DNA of 61,462 bases from assembly GCA_002787155.1 (NCBI GenBank), contig PCVY01000047.1, positions 1 to 61,462 of the forward strand. The letters run 5' to 3'. Shown one piece after another: positions 27,700 to 36,403 of the stretch. Within the stretch, counting starts at the first letter, position 1; each line of letters begins with the position of its first letter. Source of the DNA: Candidatus Abzuiibacterium crystallinum (GTDB lineage: Bacteria > Omnitrophota > Omnitrophia > Omnitrophales > Abzuiibacteriaceae). The notes beneath the pieces were generated by a model. That model saw only the letters and a program-made list of their open reading frames with translations. It did no database searches and was not told where the DNA came from. The position numbers were made by a program, and so were the translations under genes.

Positions 27700-29043
27700 A
27701 TGCGATATCTCCCGCTATCTCAGGAAGACAGGCAAGTGATGCTCGATACCATCGGGGTGGAACACTTTGGTCAAATGCTCCAAGCCATTCCCGCCAGTTT
27801 ACGCAATCCTGAAATCCGTATTCCGGAAAGTTTAAGTGAGCATGAAATTCGCGATTTGCTGGGAGGACTTGCCAAAAAGAATTTAAATTCGAAAGACCAC
27901 AAATCTTATTTGGGAGCGGGTGCTTATGAACATTACATTCCCTCCGTTGTTCAAATGGTTTTGATGCGGAATGAATTTTATACGGCCTACACACCCTATC
28001 AGGCGGAAGCGTCACAAGGATCCTTGCAAGCCATTTTTGAATATCAAAGCATGATTTGTGAGTTGACAGGTATGGATGCGGCCAATGGATCGCATTATGA
28101 CGGGTCAACAGCCGTAGCAGAAGCTGTTTTGCTTAGTTTAAGCAAAACCAGACGCCGGAAAGTATTAATTGCCCGGAGTTTAAACCCTGAATATAAGCGC
28201 GTGATTCAGACCTATCTATCAGAATCAAACTTGGCATATGCGGAAATTCCCTTCGACGCCAATGGGGCATTAGATCGCGAACAGCTTAAACAGTTACTCA
28301 CCGATGAAATTGCCTGCGTGGTGGTCGCGACACCAAATTTTCTCGGTTTGGAAGAAGATTTAACTAACATGGCGTCATGGGTGCACGAAAAGGGTGCTTT
28401 ATTCATTTTGGTTTCGAATCCGCTCGCGCTTGGCTACTTTAAAACGCCAGCTGAATGGGGTGCTGACATTGCCTGCGGCGAAGGTCAGCCGCTGGGCATT
28501 CCACCCAGCTTGGGCGGCCCGTGGTTAGGTTATTTTGCTACTACCAGGGCACTTGTGCGGCAAATTCCCGGGCGTTTGGTTGGTTTAACGAAAGACACGA
28601 TGGGAAATCGTGCGTTTTGTCTTACATTACAGGCACGGGAGCAGCACATTAGAAGAGAGCGTGCGGCATCTAATATTTGCACCAACCAAGCGTTGTGTGC
28701 CATTGCTGCTTGCGCTTATTTATCGTGCTTGGGCAAAGAAGGGCTCAAAGAGGTTGCTGCTCTCAATATGGATCGTGCTTGGTATTTTCGGGACGAGATA
28801 ATCAAACTCCCGGGTGTTAAATTGATCACAAAAGGGCCTATTTTCAATGAATTTACCGTTCAGCTGCCGAAATCCGTTTCAGCGGTGAATCAAGCTTTAT
28901 TGTCGCATGGAATCATGGGAGGCTTTGATCTTGAAACCGTTTATCCCGAACTCACGAACACAACAGTCCTGTGTGCAACGGAAGTCAAAACCAAGGCAGA
29001 CATTGATTTCTTTCTCGAATGTTTGAAGGCGGTGCTTTCATGA
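27700..29043 (+). CDS. gcvPA: Glycine dehydrogenase (decarboxylating) subunit 1
   Basis: This is the N-terminal half of the split P protein, which with subunit 2 decarboxylates glycine. The 447 residues have the typical GcvPA start ([10 protein letters not shown]), a [14 protein letters not shown] segment near 67-80, [11 protein letters not shown] near 89, and the DGSTAVAEA region. It is a PLP-fold domain without the PLP lysine, as expected for this subunit. It lies 6 bases after gcvH and overlaps gcvPB by ATGA, favouring equal synthesis of the two subunits. Confidence 0.96.
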   Translation: MRYLPLSQEDRQVMLDTIGVEHFGQMLQAIPASLRNPEIRIPESLSEHEIRDLLGGLAKKNLNSKDHKSYLGAGAYEHYIPSVVQMVLMRNEFYTAYTPYQAEASQGSLQAIFEYQSMICELTGMDAANGSHYDGSTAVAEAVLLSLSKTRRRKVLIARSLNPEYKRVIQTYLSESNLAYAEIPFDANGALDREQLKQLLTDEIACVVVATPNFLGLEEDLTNMASWVHEKGALFILVSNPLALGYFKTPAEWGADIACGEGQPLGIPPSLGGPWLGYFATTRALVRQIPGRLVGLTKDTMGNRAFCLTLQAREQHIRRERAASNICTNQALCAIAACAYLSCLGKEGLKEVAALNMDRAWYFRDEIIKLPGVKLITKGPIFNEFTVQLPKSVSAVNQALLSHGIMGGFDLETVYPELTNTTVLCATEVKTKADIDFFLECLKAVLS

Positions 29044-30569
29044 TAACAAAACCGCTGACGGGTTTGATGACGAAAGATGAGTTGATTTTTGAGCGAAGCA
29101 AAGCAGGAAAGAAAGGCATTTCGTTCCCAAAAGAGAGGATTTTTTCTAAGCCATTAGCGGCCCGAATCCCCGATCTTTATCAGCGAAAACAAACGACGGC
29201 ATTGCCCGAAATAAGCGAGCCTGAGATTGTGAGGCATTTTGTAAATTTGTCACGCAAGAATTTTAGCATTGATACACATTTTTATCCGCTTGGCAGCTGC
29301 ACCATGAAATATAACCCCAAAATTAATGAGGAAATCGCGCGGCTGGACGGTTTTGCCTGGATCCATCCCTTTCAAACACCCGAAACCATTCAAGGGGCGC
29401 TTCAAGTTTTATTTGAATTACAGGAGATGCTTTGCGAAATAACGGGGATGGACGCGTTTTCTTTACAACCCGCGGCGGGTGCGCATGGTGAATTATGCGG
29501 CATGATGCTGGTCAGAGCCTATTATCATCAGCGCCAAGATTTTAAACGAACAAAAGTGATTGTACCGGATTCAAGTCACGGTACGAATCCTGCCAGCGCA
29601 GCACTTTGCGGTTTTGAAGTAGTGACAACGCCATCCGGACCGGATGGCCGGGTTGATTTGATTGCACTTGAAAAAGCGATGGACGATCATACCGCTTGTC
29701 TGATGCTGACCAATCCCAATACACTTGGTCTTTTTGAAAAAGATATTCTCCAAATTACGCGGCTGGCTCATCAAAAAGGGATTTTGCTCTATTATGACGG
29801 AGCCAATTTAAATCCTTTGCTTGGCATTGTCAGACCGGGTGATATGGGCTTTGACATTGTGCATTTAAATTTACATAAAACATTTTCAACTCCGCATGGC
29901 GGCGGAGGCCCTGGCGCAGGGCCCGTGGGTGTTAAAAAATCACTGATTCCATTTTTACCAGTTCCGGCTATCAAGAAAAAAAATAGTGTTTTCGAGTTGG
30001 ACTCAAATCAGCCTCATTCAATCGGAAAGGTGAGATCCTTTTTTGGTAATTTCGGCGTTCTTTTACGCGCTTATGTTTACATCCGGACCATTGGCTCAGA
30101 TGGTCTAACCCAAATCAGCCGTGACGCTATTTTGAATGCCAATTATTTAAGGCGGCGATTAGAAAAACTACTCGAAATTCCCTATAATGATTATTGTATG
30201 CATGAATTTGTTGCCACCGTTCGGCAATATAAGTCGAAGGGGCTGCACGCCAGTGATTTTGGGAAGCGAATGCTTGATTTTGGCATTCATGCGCCCACGG
30301 TTCATTTTCCGCTGGTGGTAGAAGATGCCTTAATGATTGAACCGACTGAGACGGAATCAAAAGAAGTGTTAGATCAATTAGTTGAAGTTTTTGAAATCAT
30401 GGTCAAAGAGGCAAATGATGACCCTGAAAGTTTGAAAAAAGCACCTTACACCATGCCGATTCGCCGGCCTGACGAGGTTCAGGCTGCACGAAAACCAATT
30501 CTGAGTTGGCGTGATTATAGTCAGGATCTCAAACGGCCGTCTTCGCCCGATATGCCGAGCACCGGTTAG
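29040..30569 (+). CDS. gcvPB: Glycine dehydrogenase (decarboxylating) subunit 2
   Basis: This catalytic half of the split P protein binds pyridoxal phosphate, decarboxylates glycine and passes the aminomethyl group to GcvH. The 509 residues include the [14 protein letters not shown] motif near 84-97, the [11 protein letters not shown] loop, and the PLP lysine Lys280 in [14 protein letters not shown]. The ATG at 29040 overlaps the gcvPA stop; an earlier in-frame start at 29019 would need a longer overlap. The next gene begins 4 bases downstream. Confidence 0.96.
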   Translation: MITKPLTGLMTKDELIFERSKAGKKGISFPKERIFSKPLAARIPDLYQRKQTTALPEISEPEIVRHFVNLSRKNFSIDTHFYPLGSCTMKYNPKINEEIARLDGFAWIHPFQTPETIQGALQVLFELQEMLCEITGMDAFSLQPAAGAHGELCGMMLVRAYYHQRQDFKRTKVIVPDSSHGTNPASAALCGFEVVTTPSGPDGRVDLIALEKAMDDHTACLMLTNPNTLGLFEKDILQITRLAHQKGILLYYDGANLNPLLGIVRPGDMGFDIVHLNLHKTFSTPHGGGGPGAGPVGVKKSLIPFLPVPAIKKKNSVFELDSNQPHSIGKVRSFFGNFGVLLRAYVYIRTIGSDGLTQISRDAILNANYLRRRLEKLLEIPYNDYCMHEFVATVRQYKSKGLHASDFGKRMLDFGIHAPTVHFPLVVEDALMIEPTETESKEVLDQLVEVFEIMVKEANDDPESLKKAPYTMPIRRPDEVQAARKPILSWRDYSQDLKRPSSPDMPSTG

Positions 30570-30572
30570 ATC

Positions 30573-31340
30573 ATGTCAATCCTTTTGTCCTACCCGACTG
30601 AATTAAAAGACATCACCTTTCAAATGGCGCTCGATGAAACAATTCTAGAGTATGCCGTTCAGATGAGAAGCTTGGCAGTTCACCTGCGTTTCTATCGTGC
30701 TTATCCGAGTATTTCGATTGGGTTTAGTCAGCGGCACTCGGAGATGATTCAACTTTTATCGCACTCTGGCCAGCCATGGGTGCGTCGGATCACGGGTGGC
30801 GGGCTTGTAGAACATCAAAACGACCTTATTTTCTCTATTTGCACACCCATTCAAATGAATCCAATCTTCTCGTCTCCGTCCGTTTCTTACCGAGCGATAC
30901 ATGAATGGCTCAAGCAATCGATGTTAGCTGTTGGTATTCAAGCGGATTGGCGGCGTCCATGCCAAGCAGAGGTGCGAAAGCCGGATCACATGGTCTGCTT
31001 TACTCACCCAATTTGCGATGACCTGTTGGTGAATGGCAGGAAAGTGGCGGGGGGTGCACAAAAACGCACACGCGGATATCTGCTGCACCAAGGCTCCATT
31101 CAACTTTATCAGCATTCCCAAATTTCTCAATTAACGCATGAGCAAACCACCAGGATGATCAAGCAATTTCAAGATGAAATGTGCCATTCGCTTGAGCTCT
31201 CAGTTTCAGAGCATAATATGGACGAAGCACTAAAAGGACAGGCGGAACTTTTAGAACAACAGAAATATAAATCAATCGAATGGAATCACAAAGGGCGGTA
31301 TGTTGTTGAGTCACACCAGCTCCAAACAGTTTTTTTGTAA
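30573..31340 (+). CDS. LipM-like octanoyltransferase / lipoate-protein ligase family
   Basis: The family transfers octanoyl or lipoyl groups to lipoyl domains. The 255 residues show RRITGGGLVEH near 73-83, NGRKVAGGAQKRTRGYLLHQGS near 151-172, and a Cys142 in VCFTHP at the place where Bacillus-type LipM carries its catalytic cysteine. That cysteine favours octanoyl transfer over ATP-dependent LplA ligation. It follows gcvPB by 3 bases, so GcvH is the obvious acceptor. A lipoyl synthase (lipA) would be needed to insert sulfur and is not in this window. Confidence 0.82.
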   Translation: MSILLSYPTELKDITFQMALDETILEYAVQMRSLAVHLRFYRAYPSISIGFSQRHSEMIQLLSHSGQPWVRRITGGGLVEHQNDLIFSICTPIQMNPIFSSPSVSYRAIHEWLKQSMLAVGIQADWRRPCQAEVRKPDHMVCFTHPICDDLLVNGRKVAGGAQKRTRGYLLHQGSIQLYQHSQISQLTHEQTTRMIKQFQDEMCHSLELSVSEHNMDEALKGQAELLEQQKYKSIEWNHKGRYVVESHQLQTVFL

Positions 31341-31342
31341 AC

Positions 31343-31738
31343 ATGTCTAGATTAACACCAAACTCGGCAATAGCCATTCAGATCTCAAAGTTACCGCATC
31401 TCGATCAGCCTTATGCTCTCGAGGCGTATATTTTTATGCTTGAGGCGGTTGATTATGCACTCAAAAAACTGGCGAAGCCCCGTCATCTGACGGCAGTAGA
31501 GTTGTTACGTGATATTCGTGAATATGCCTACAGGCAATTTGGGCCGATGAGCGCGCTCGTGTTAGAAAAATGGCAAATTCAGGACACCCTTGATTTCGGG
31601 CGCATTATTTTTGATTTAATCGAAGTGGAGCTTCTCAGAAAGCATGAAAAGGATTCGCTGGAAGATTTTAAGGATATCCGCGAGTATGATGACATTTTTC
31701 AGTGCCGATATGAATTTGACGATATTGACTACGTATGA
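31343..31738 (+). CDS. Conserved hypothetical protein, Minf_1886-like (PVC-associated family)
   Basis: The function is unknown. The 131-residue acidic, soluble protein matches my memory of a family named after Methylacidiphilum Minf_1886, found mainly in Planctomycetes, Verrucomicrobia and relatives. Shared features are a YALEAYIFMLEAVDYAL helix near 24-40, RHLTAVELLRDIREYA near 47-62, FGPMSALVLEKW near 66-77 and DFGRIIFDLIE near 84-94. It lies between the lipM-like gene and the helicase and overlaps the latter by ATGA. It is mainly useful as a taxonomic hint. Confidence 0.75.
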   Translation: MSRLTPNSAIAIQISKLPHLDQPYALEAYIFMLEAVDYALKKLAKPRHLTAVELLRDIREYAYRQFGPMSALVLEKWQIQDTLDFGRIIFDLIEVELLRKHEKDSLEDFKDIREYDDIFQCRYEFDDIDYV

Positions 31739-33783
31739 ACGAGACTTCTATCCTCCAAGGCTTGAATGATGCCCAGCGGCAAGCTGTTACGGCTGAATTT
31801 AAGCCGTTGTTAGTCATTGCCGGTGCCGGCAGCGGGAAAACGCGGATTTTGACCCGCCGGATTGCCTACCTAATTTCACAAAACGTTCCCTCGTTTCATT
31901 TGCTCGGTATTACTTTTACCAACAAAGCAGCCGGGGAAATGCGGAAAAGAGTTGACGCGCTCGTTAAACAGTTTGTCTGGGTATCCACTTTTCATTCGAC
32001 TTGCATGCAGATTTTACGGCATGACGGTGAAGTCATAGGACTCAAGCGTCATTTTTCGATTTATGACGAAACCGATCAGCTGGTCTTAATTAAAGAATGC
32101 ATGAAAGAACTCTCCATCAACGACCGGCAAGTCAATCCGAAAGCCATTCGGGAAATTATTCAGCGCGCCAAAGATCAGCTCACGGATCCCGTTCAGTTTC
32201 AATTGTCCGCACATGATTACTTTGAAGAGATGGTGTCAAAAGCGTATCAGCTTTATGAGCAAAAACTAAGCTTTATGAACGGATGTGATTTTGGGGATTT
32301 GATTCTAAAGGTGGTACGGCTTTTTGAAAAAGACAACGTTGTTTTAGAGCGTTGGCAAGACCGTTTTCGGCATGTTTTGATTGATGAGTATCAAGATACC
32401 AACCATGCACAATATCGTTTGATTCAGTTGATTGCCTCACGCTACCGCCAATTGACGGTGGTGGGCGATCCCGACCAATCGATTTACGCTTGGCGCGGAG
32501 CTGATATTAAAAATATTTTACGGTTTGAAGAAGATTATCCGGATTGTCAGATCTTGAAGTTGGAACAAAATTACCGTTCAACCAAAGTCATTCTGGAAGC
32601 CGCCAATCATCTCATCCAACATAATTATCAGCGGAAACCAAAGCAATTATGGACCGAAAATGACGAAGGGGAACAGATCGCTTTGTATGAGGCAAGCGAT
32701 GAAAAAGATGAGGCCGGTTATGTGGTTAAAAAAATCAAAGAATACCAGCGGCAGGGTTTTCCTTTGACCGACATGGTTATTTTTTATCGAGTTCATTCGC
32801 AATCACGTGTTCTGGAAGATGAATTGAGACGTCATAAAATCAATTATAAGATTGTGGGCGGAATCCGGTTTTATGACCGCCGCGAAATCAAGGACTTAGT
32901 CGCCTATCTAAAATTTATTGCATCGCCTGATGACGAAGTCAGCTTAAAGAGAATCTTGAACGTTCCGAGCCGCGGGGTCGGTAAGAAGGCCTTTGAGGCG
33001 ATCGCCGAATATGCCGCACAGCATCAAAAAACTTTGGGCGGTGCCTTGGGTGGCATTGAGCAAGTGACAGGCGTTAGTTCTAAATCTAAAAAAGCGATCA
33101 GAATTTTTTACGAACTCATCACCTGGTTACGGGCAAATCACGCACATTTGAATATTACAGAACTTCTCGAAAAGATTCTTCATGAGACGGGCTATTTGAA
33201 TGAATTAGAAGGCGAAAAAACCATGGAAAGCCGAGTGAGGATCGAAAACATCAAAGAATTTTTTTCAGCTGTACAAGAATTTGAAGAGACGTGGGAACCT
33301 TTTTTAGATGAATTGCCGTCTCATGCTCAACCCGCACCATCGACGTCTATGCTGCAAAATTTTCTGGAAAGCATCAGTTTGCAAAGTGATATCGATCGGT
33401 GGAGCCAGGACAGCGAGCAATTAACTTTGATGACACTCCATAGCGCCAAAGGATTAGAATTTCCAATTGTTTTCATGGCAGGTTTGGAAGAGGAAATATT
33501 TCCGCACGTGAATGCATTAGGCGAAGCTGATGGGGAATTAGAAGAAGAAAGGCGTCTTTGTTACGTGGGGATGACACGGGCAAAGCGGAAGCTTCATATG
33601 ACGTATGCGAACAGCCGGCGGTTATATGGATTTCGCAATCACAATCTGCCTTCTCGGTTCTTGAACGAAATTCCTCAAAATTCATTTGAAGCGCCTGACC
33701 GTTTTGATTTTCGAGTCGAGTTAGATGAATTCGATGATTTTGACGAATTGGACGATCCTAAACGCCGTATTCTTTACGATTAA
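31735..33783 (+). CDS. pcrA: ATP-dependent 3'-5' DNA helicase, UvrD/PcrA family
   Basis: This superfamily-1A helicase unwinds DNA in nucleotide-excision and mismatch repair and clears stalled complexes. The 682 residues contain the Q motif (LNDAQRQAV, 10-18), Walker A AGAGSGKT (29-36), TFTNKAA, Walker B DEYQDT near 217, GDPDQSIYAWRGA, the NYRST motif, TLHSAKGLEF, and VGMTRAKR near the C-terminus. It is slightly shorter than typical PcrA/UvrD and ends in an Asp/Glu-rich tail without an obvious Tudor-like domain. UvrD and PcrA cannot be separated by sequence alone here. Confidence 0.93.
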   Translation: MNETSILQGLNDAQRQAVTAEFKPLLVIAGAGSGKTRILTRRIAYLISQNVPSFHLLGITFTNKAAGEMRKRVDALVKQFVWVSTFHSTCMQILRHDGEVIGLKRHFSIYDETDQLVLIKECMKELSINDRQVNPKAIREIIQRAKDQLTDPVQFQLSAHDYFEEMVSKAYQLYEQKLSFMNGCDFGDLILKVVRLFEKDNVVLERWQDRFRHVLIDEYQDTNHAQYRLIQLIASRYRQLTVVGDPDQSIYAWRGADIKNILRFEEDYPDCQILKLEQNYRSTKVILEAANHLIQHNYQRKPKQLWTENDEGEQIALYEASDEKDEAGYVVKKIKEYQRQGFPLTDMVIFYRVHSQSRVLEDELRRHKINYKIVGGIRFYDRREIKDLVAYLKFIASPDDEVSLKRILNVPSRGVGKKAFEAIAEYAAQHQKTLGGALGGIEQVTGVSSKSKKAIRIFYELITWLRANHAHLNITELLEKILHETGYLNELEGEKTMESRVRIENIKEFFSAVQEFEETWEPFLDELPSHAQPAPSTSMLQNFLESISLQSDIDRWSQDSEQLTLMTLHSAKGLEFPIVFMAGLEEEIFPHVNALGEADGELEEERRLCYVGMTRAKRKLHMTYANSRRLYGFRNHNLPSRFLNEIPQNSFEAPDRFDFRVELDEFDDFDELDDPKRRILYD

Positions 33784-33788
33784 TCCTT

Positions 33789-34898
33789 ATGACATCTATC
33801 GAAAATAATCAAACGAAAGCAAAATCATACCAGCGGGTCAAGAACATCGTTTTGCTCATTCATTACGTTTTATTACTCGTTCTCTTTCTCATTATTTTAT
33901 TGCCGCCAAAATCCCTCATTGTTATCCCTGAAAGTCTTCGCTCGTTATCTCCTTATATTCAGTTGGCGGCGTTTTTTGGTCTATTTTCATTTTATTTTTT
34001 TCTAGGTCGGTTACCGCTCAGCATCTACAGCGGTTATATTTTAGAGAAGCAGTTTGAGCTTAGCCGCCAAACCTTTTGGGGCTGGTTCCTGAGATCATTA
34101 AAAGCCGAAATGATTTCTTTTGTTTTCATGGGTGTGTTGGTTATTTTACTTTATGCCCTTATTTGGCACGCGGGAGATCTTTGGTGGTTTTATGCGTGGA
34201 TTTCCTATGCCCTGGTTTCTTTAGGGATGGGGAAATTATTTCCTGTTTTAATCGTGCCTCTTTTTTATCGCTACACACCGCTGCCAGAAGGGAGCTTGAA
34301 AACCCGTATCAAAGAATTGACAGAGCGGTTTCAATTGAAAATCAAAGATGTTTATTCGCTTAACTTGAGTCAAACAACTAAAAAAGCCAACGCGATGTTC
34401 TGCGGTATTGGTAAAACCAAGCGGATTGTGATGTCTGACACACTGCTCGAAAACTTTACAGATGACGAAATCATGGCGGTTTTGGCGCATGAGCTTGGTC
34501 ATTATTGCCATCGGGATATTTGGCGGCAATTTTGGTTTGGGTTTAGCATGTCGTTCCTAACTTTTTACATAAGTTTCTTATGGCTCAAAACATGGGTACC
34601 GGAGTTTGGCATTCATGCCACCTCAGATATCAAATCATTTCCCATCCTATGCTTCATTATGTTTATGCTTAGCTTTGTTTTAACCCCCGTTGGCAATTTA
34701 TTTTCAAGGTGGTTAGAACGAGCAGCTGACCGCTTTGCCATTGACACCCTCAAGGAATCAGCACCGTTTATTGATAGCATGAAGAAGCTGGCGCAAATTA
34801 ACTTAGCAGATATGGATCCTAATCCCGTCATAGAGTTTTTATTTCATAGCCATCCTTCAATTCGCAAGAGGATTCAATGGGCAGAGCAGTTGCAATAA
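33789..34898 (+). CDS. M48 family membrane zinc metallopeptidase (Ste24/HtpX-like)
   Basis: The 369-residue integral-membrane protease has several hydrophobic segments (about 20-170 and 250-305) around a zinc site. HELGH is at 234-238, and the third ligand is Glu310 in the LERAADRF motif, giving the ExxxD pattern of M48. Overall layout and the MFCGIGKTKRIVMSDTLL segment resemble the Ste24/CAAX-protease branch rather than short HtpX. In bacteria such enzymes are thought to take part in membrane-protein quality control; the substrate is unknown. Its last 22 bases overlap the next gene. Confidence 0.88.
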   Translation: MTSIENNQTKAKSYQRVKNIVLLIHYVLLLVLFLIILLPPKSLIVIPESLRSLSPYIQLAAFFGLFSFYFFLGRLPLSIYSGYILEKQFELSRQTFWGWFLRSLKAEMISFVFMGVLVILLYALIWHAGDLWWFYAWISYALVSLGMGKLFPVLIVPLFYRYTPLPEGSLKTRIKELTERFQLKIKDVYSLNLSQTTKKANAMFCGIGKTKRIVMSDTLLENFTDDEIMAVLAHELGHYCHRDIWRQFWFGFSMSFLTFYISFLWLKTWVPEFGIHATSDIKSFPILCFIMFMLSFVLTPVGNLFSRWLERAADRFAIDTLKESAPFIDSMKKLAQINLADMDPNPVIEFLFHSHPSIRKRIQWAEQLQ

Positions 34899-36274
34899 GA
34901 AAAATCATTCCTTTGATTTGTTTCCTCCTATTGCTTGGGGGAGCCAGACAGCTTGACGCGGGCGCTGATGAAGCTGAGTCAAATCAATTGTATTTAAATT
35001 TAAAGAATCAAGCCACAACTCTCATGAATGATAAGGCCTATTTGCAGGCGATACCGGTTTTGGAGAAATTGTACGAGATGAAACCGGATGACGGCATGGT
35101 GAGTATGTTTTTGATTGATGCTTATGAAAATCAGGCAAGTTTGATTTCACAAAAAGGTTTGACCAACGAAGCGCTTTCTTATTTGGAGAAAGCCAAAAAG
35201 ATTTCAGAGGCCATTCAGCCGGAAACAATTCAGGAGATTCCGCCGTTGGATGCTAAATGGCTTGATCCTGAGTTGATTCACCTCCAAAAGTATGTGGTTT
35301 CAAAAGATGGTAACAATGCAGATGAGGTGTTGGCCGAAACGCGTGCGCGTATTTTATTCAGTCAGGCTCTCGATTATTTTGTTTTAAAACAATACGGATT
35401 GGCGCGCGCCTTGCTTTTGGAAGGCCTAAAATATAATCAACAGAATTCTTTAGCTTACGAATTGTTAGGTGATATTGAGTACTATTCTCAAAATCTGGAT
35501 AAAGCCAAGGAGGCATATAAGAAATCTTATTTGGTCGAAGCGCGTGAACGTGTTCATCAGAAGTTGGATAAGTTGAGTAAAGAAGAAGCGATGGAAAAGC
35601 ATTTAGCCGAGTATATGGATGAGCATTTCATCATTCGTTACAGTCGAGAAGAAGAATTAGGAGGTGCGGACATTCGTGAAATGCTCCGGAAATCGTACCG
35701 ACTTATCTCAAAAGATTTCGGACACTACCTTTCTTACAAAACAGTGGTTATTCTCTATAATGATGCCGATTACCGGCAAATCTCTGATATCCCTCATTGG
35801 TCTGGCGCCTTATTTGATGGCAAGGTGCGGCTGCCGGTTTATGCAAGCGGCACCGATACGCTGAAGATCCAAAAATTGATTCAACATGAAGTAACGCATG
35901 TGTTTGTTAACGATTTGAGTCAGAATTTATGTCCGGTTTGGCTTCATGAAGGATTGGCGCAATATGAAGAGAATAAAATCATACCAGTTAACACTTCTTT
36001 AATTCCATTGGCTGCCAAAACCAATTCACTGCTCTCGGCCGATCAGTTGGCGCGCGGCGTCATCGAAGTTAAAAGCTCTGTTGAGGCACTTTTGTTTTAT
36101 GCAGAGTCTTATTTGTTGACCAAGAAACTGATTGAAACGTATCGCTTTTATAAAGTGCGCGAATTATTGCAGGCCATTGGGACTAAAAAACCTTTCAATG
36201 AAGCATTTGAAGAGGTGTTTCATATTTCTTTTGAAGAATTTGTCGATGAATGGCTCCAGTCTGTTAAAAAGTGA
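34877..36274 (+). CDS. Secreted TPR protein with peptidase MA-like zinc protease domain
   Basis: The 465-residue protein begins with a signal peptide (about 1-28) and contains TPR-type helical repeats (about 35-235). A C-terminal gluzincin-like domain has HEVTH at 337-341 and the downstream zinc ligand Glu358 in WLHEGLAQYEE. This arrangement fits the peptidase MA-like family, and the active site looks intact. It is probably periplasmic or outer-membrane associated. The ATG at 34877 lies inside the end of the M48 gene, so two unrelated metallopeptidases are translationally linked. Confidence 0.8.
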   Translation: MGRAVAIRKIIPLICFLLLLGGARQLDAGADEAESNQLYLNLKNQATTLMNDKAYLQAIPVLEKLYEMKPDDGMVSMFLIDAYENQASLISQKGLTNEALSYLEKAKKISEAIQPETIQEIPPLDAKWLDPELIHLQKYVVSKDGNNADEVLAETRARILFSQALDYFVLKQYGLARALLLEGLKYNQQNSLAYELLGDIEYYSQNLDKAKEAYKKSYLVEARERVHQKLDKLSKEEAMEKHLAEYMDEHFIIRYSREEELGGADIREMLRKSYRLISKDFGHYLSYKTVVILYNDADYRQISDIPHWSGALFDGKVRLPVYASGTDTLKIQKLIQHEVTHVFVNDLSQNLCPVWLHEGLAQYEENKIIPVNTSLIPLAAKTNSLLSADQLARGVIEVKSSVEALLFYAESYLLTKKLIETYRFYKVRELLQAIGTKKPFNEAFEEVFHISFEEFVDEWLQSVKK

Positions 36275-36319
36275 CCCACGGCGTTATTAGGCGGTGTCCC
36301 ACCTTAAGATTTGCGTCGA

Positions 36320-36348
36320 TTGACTTCAAGCAGTCCATCCAGTAAAAT
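36320..36348 (+). promoter_or_regulatory. Promoter upstream of batD
   Basis: TTGACT (36320-36325), a 17-base spacer and TAAAAT (36343-36348) form a good sigma-70-type promoter in the 129-base gap after the peptidase gene. The predicted start near 36355 leaves a leader of about 49 bases. It would drive batD-batE-trpB-trpA-ruvX, which are joined by overlapping start and stop codons. Confidence 0.65.
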
Positions 36349-36403
36349 CTCTTGTTTAAACTGTTATCCAGAGAGGATTTAGAGTTACACGCCACCCGTT
36401 TCT

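Noticed and set aside
27698-28108. 136-codon - strand frame inside gcvPA
   Set aside because: Shadow of a well-conserved gene; overlapping - strand genes of this kind have no supporting signals here.
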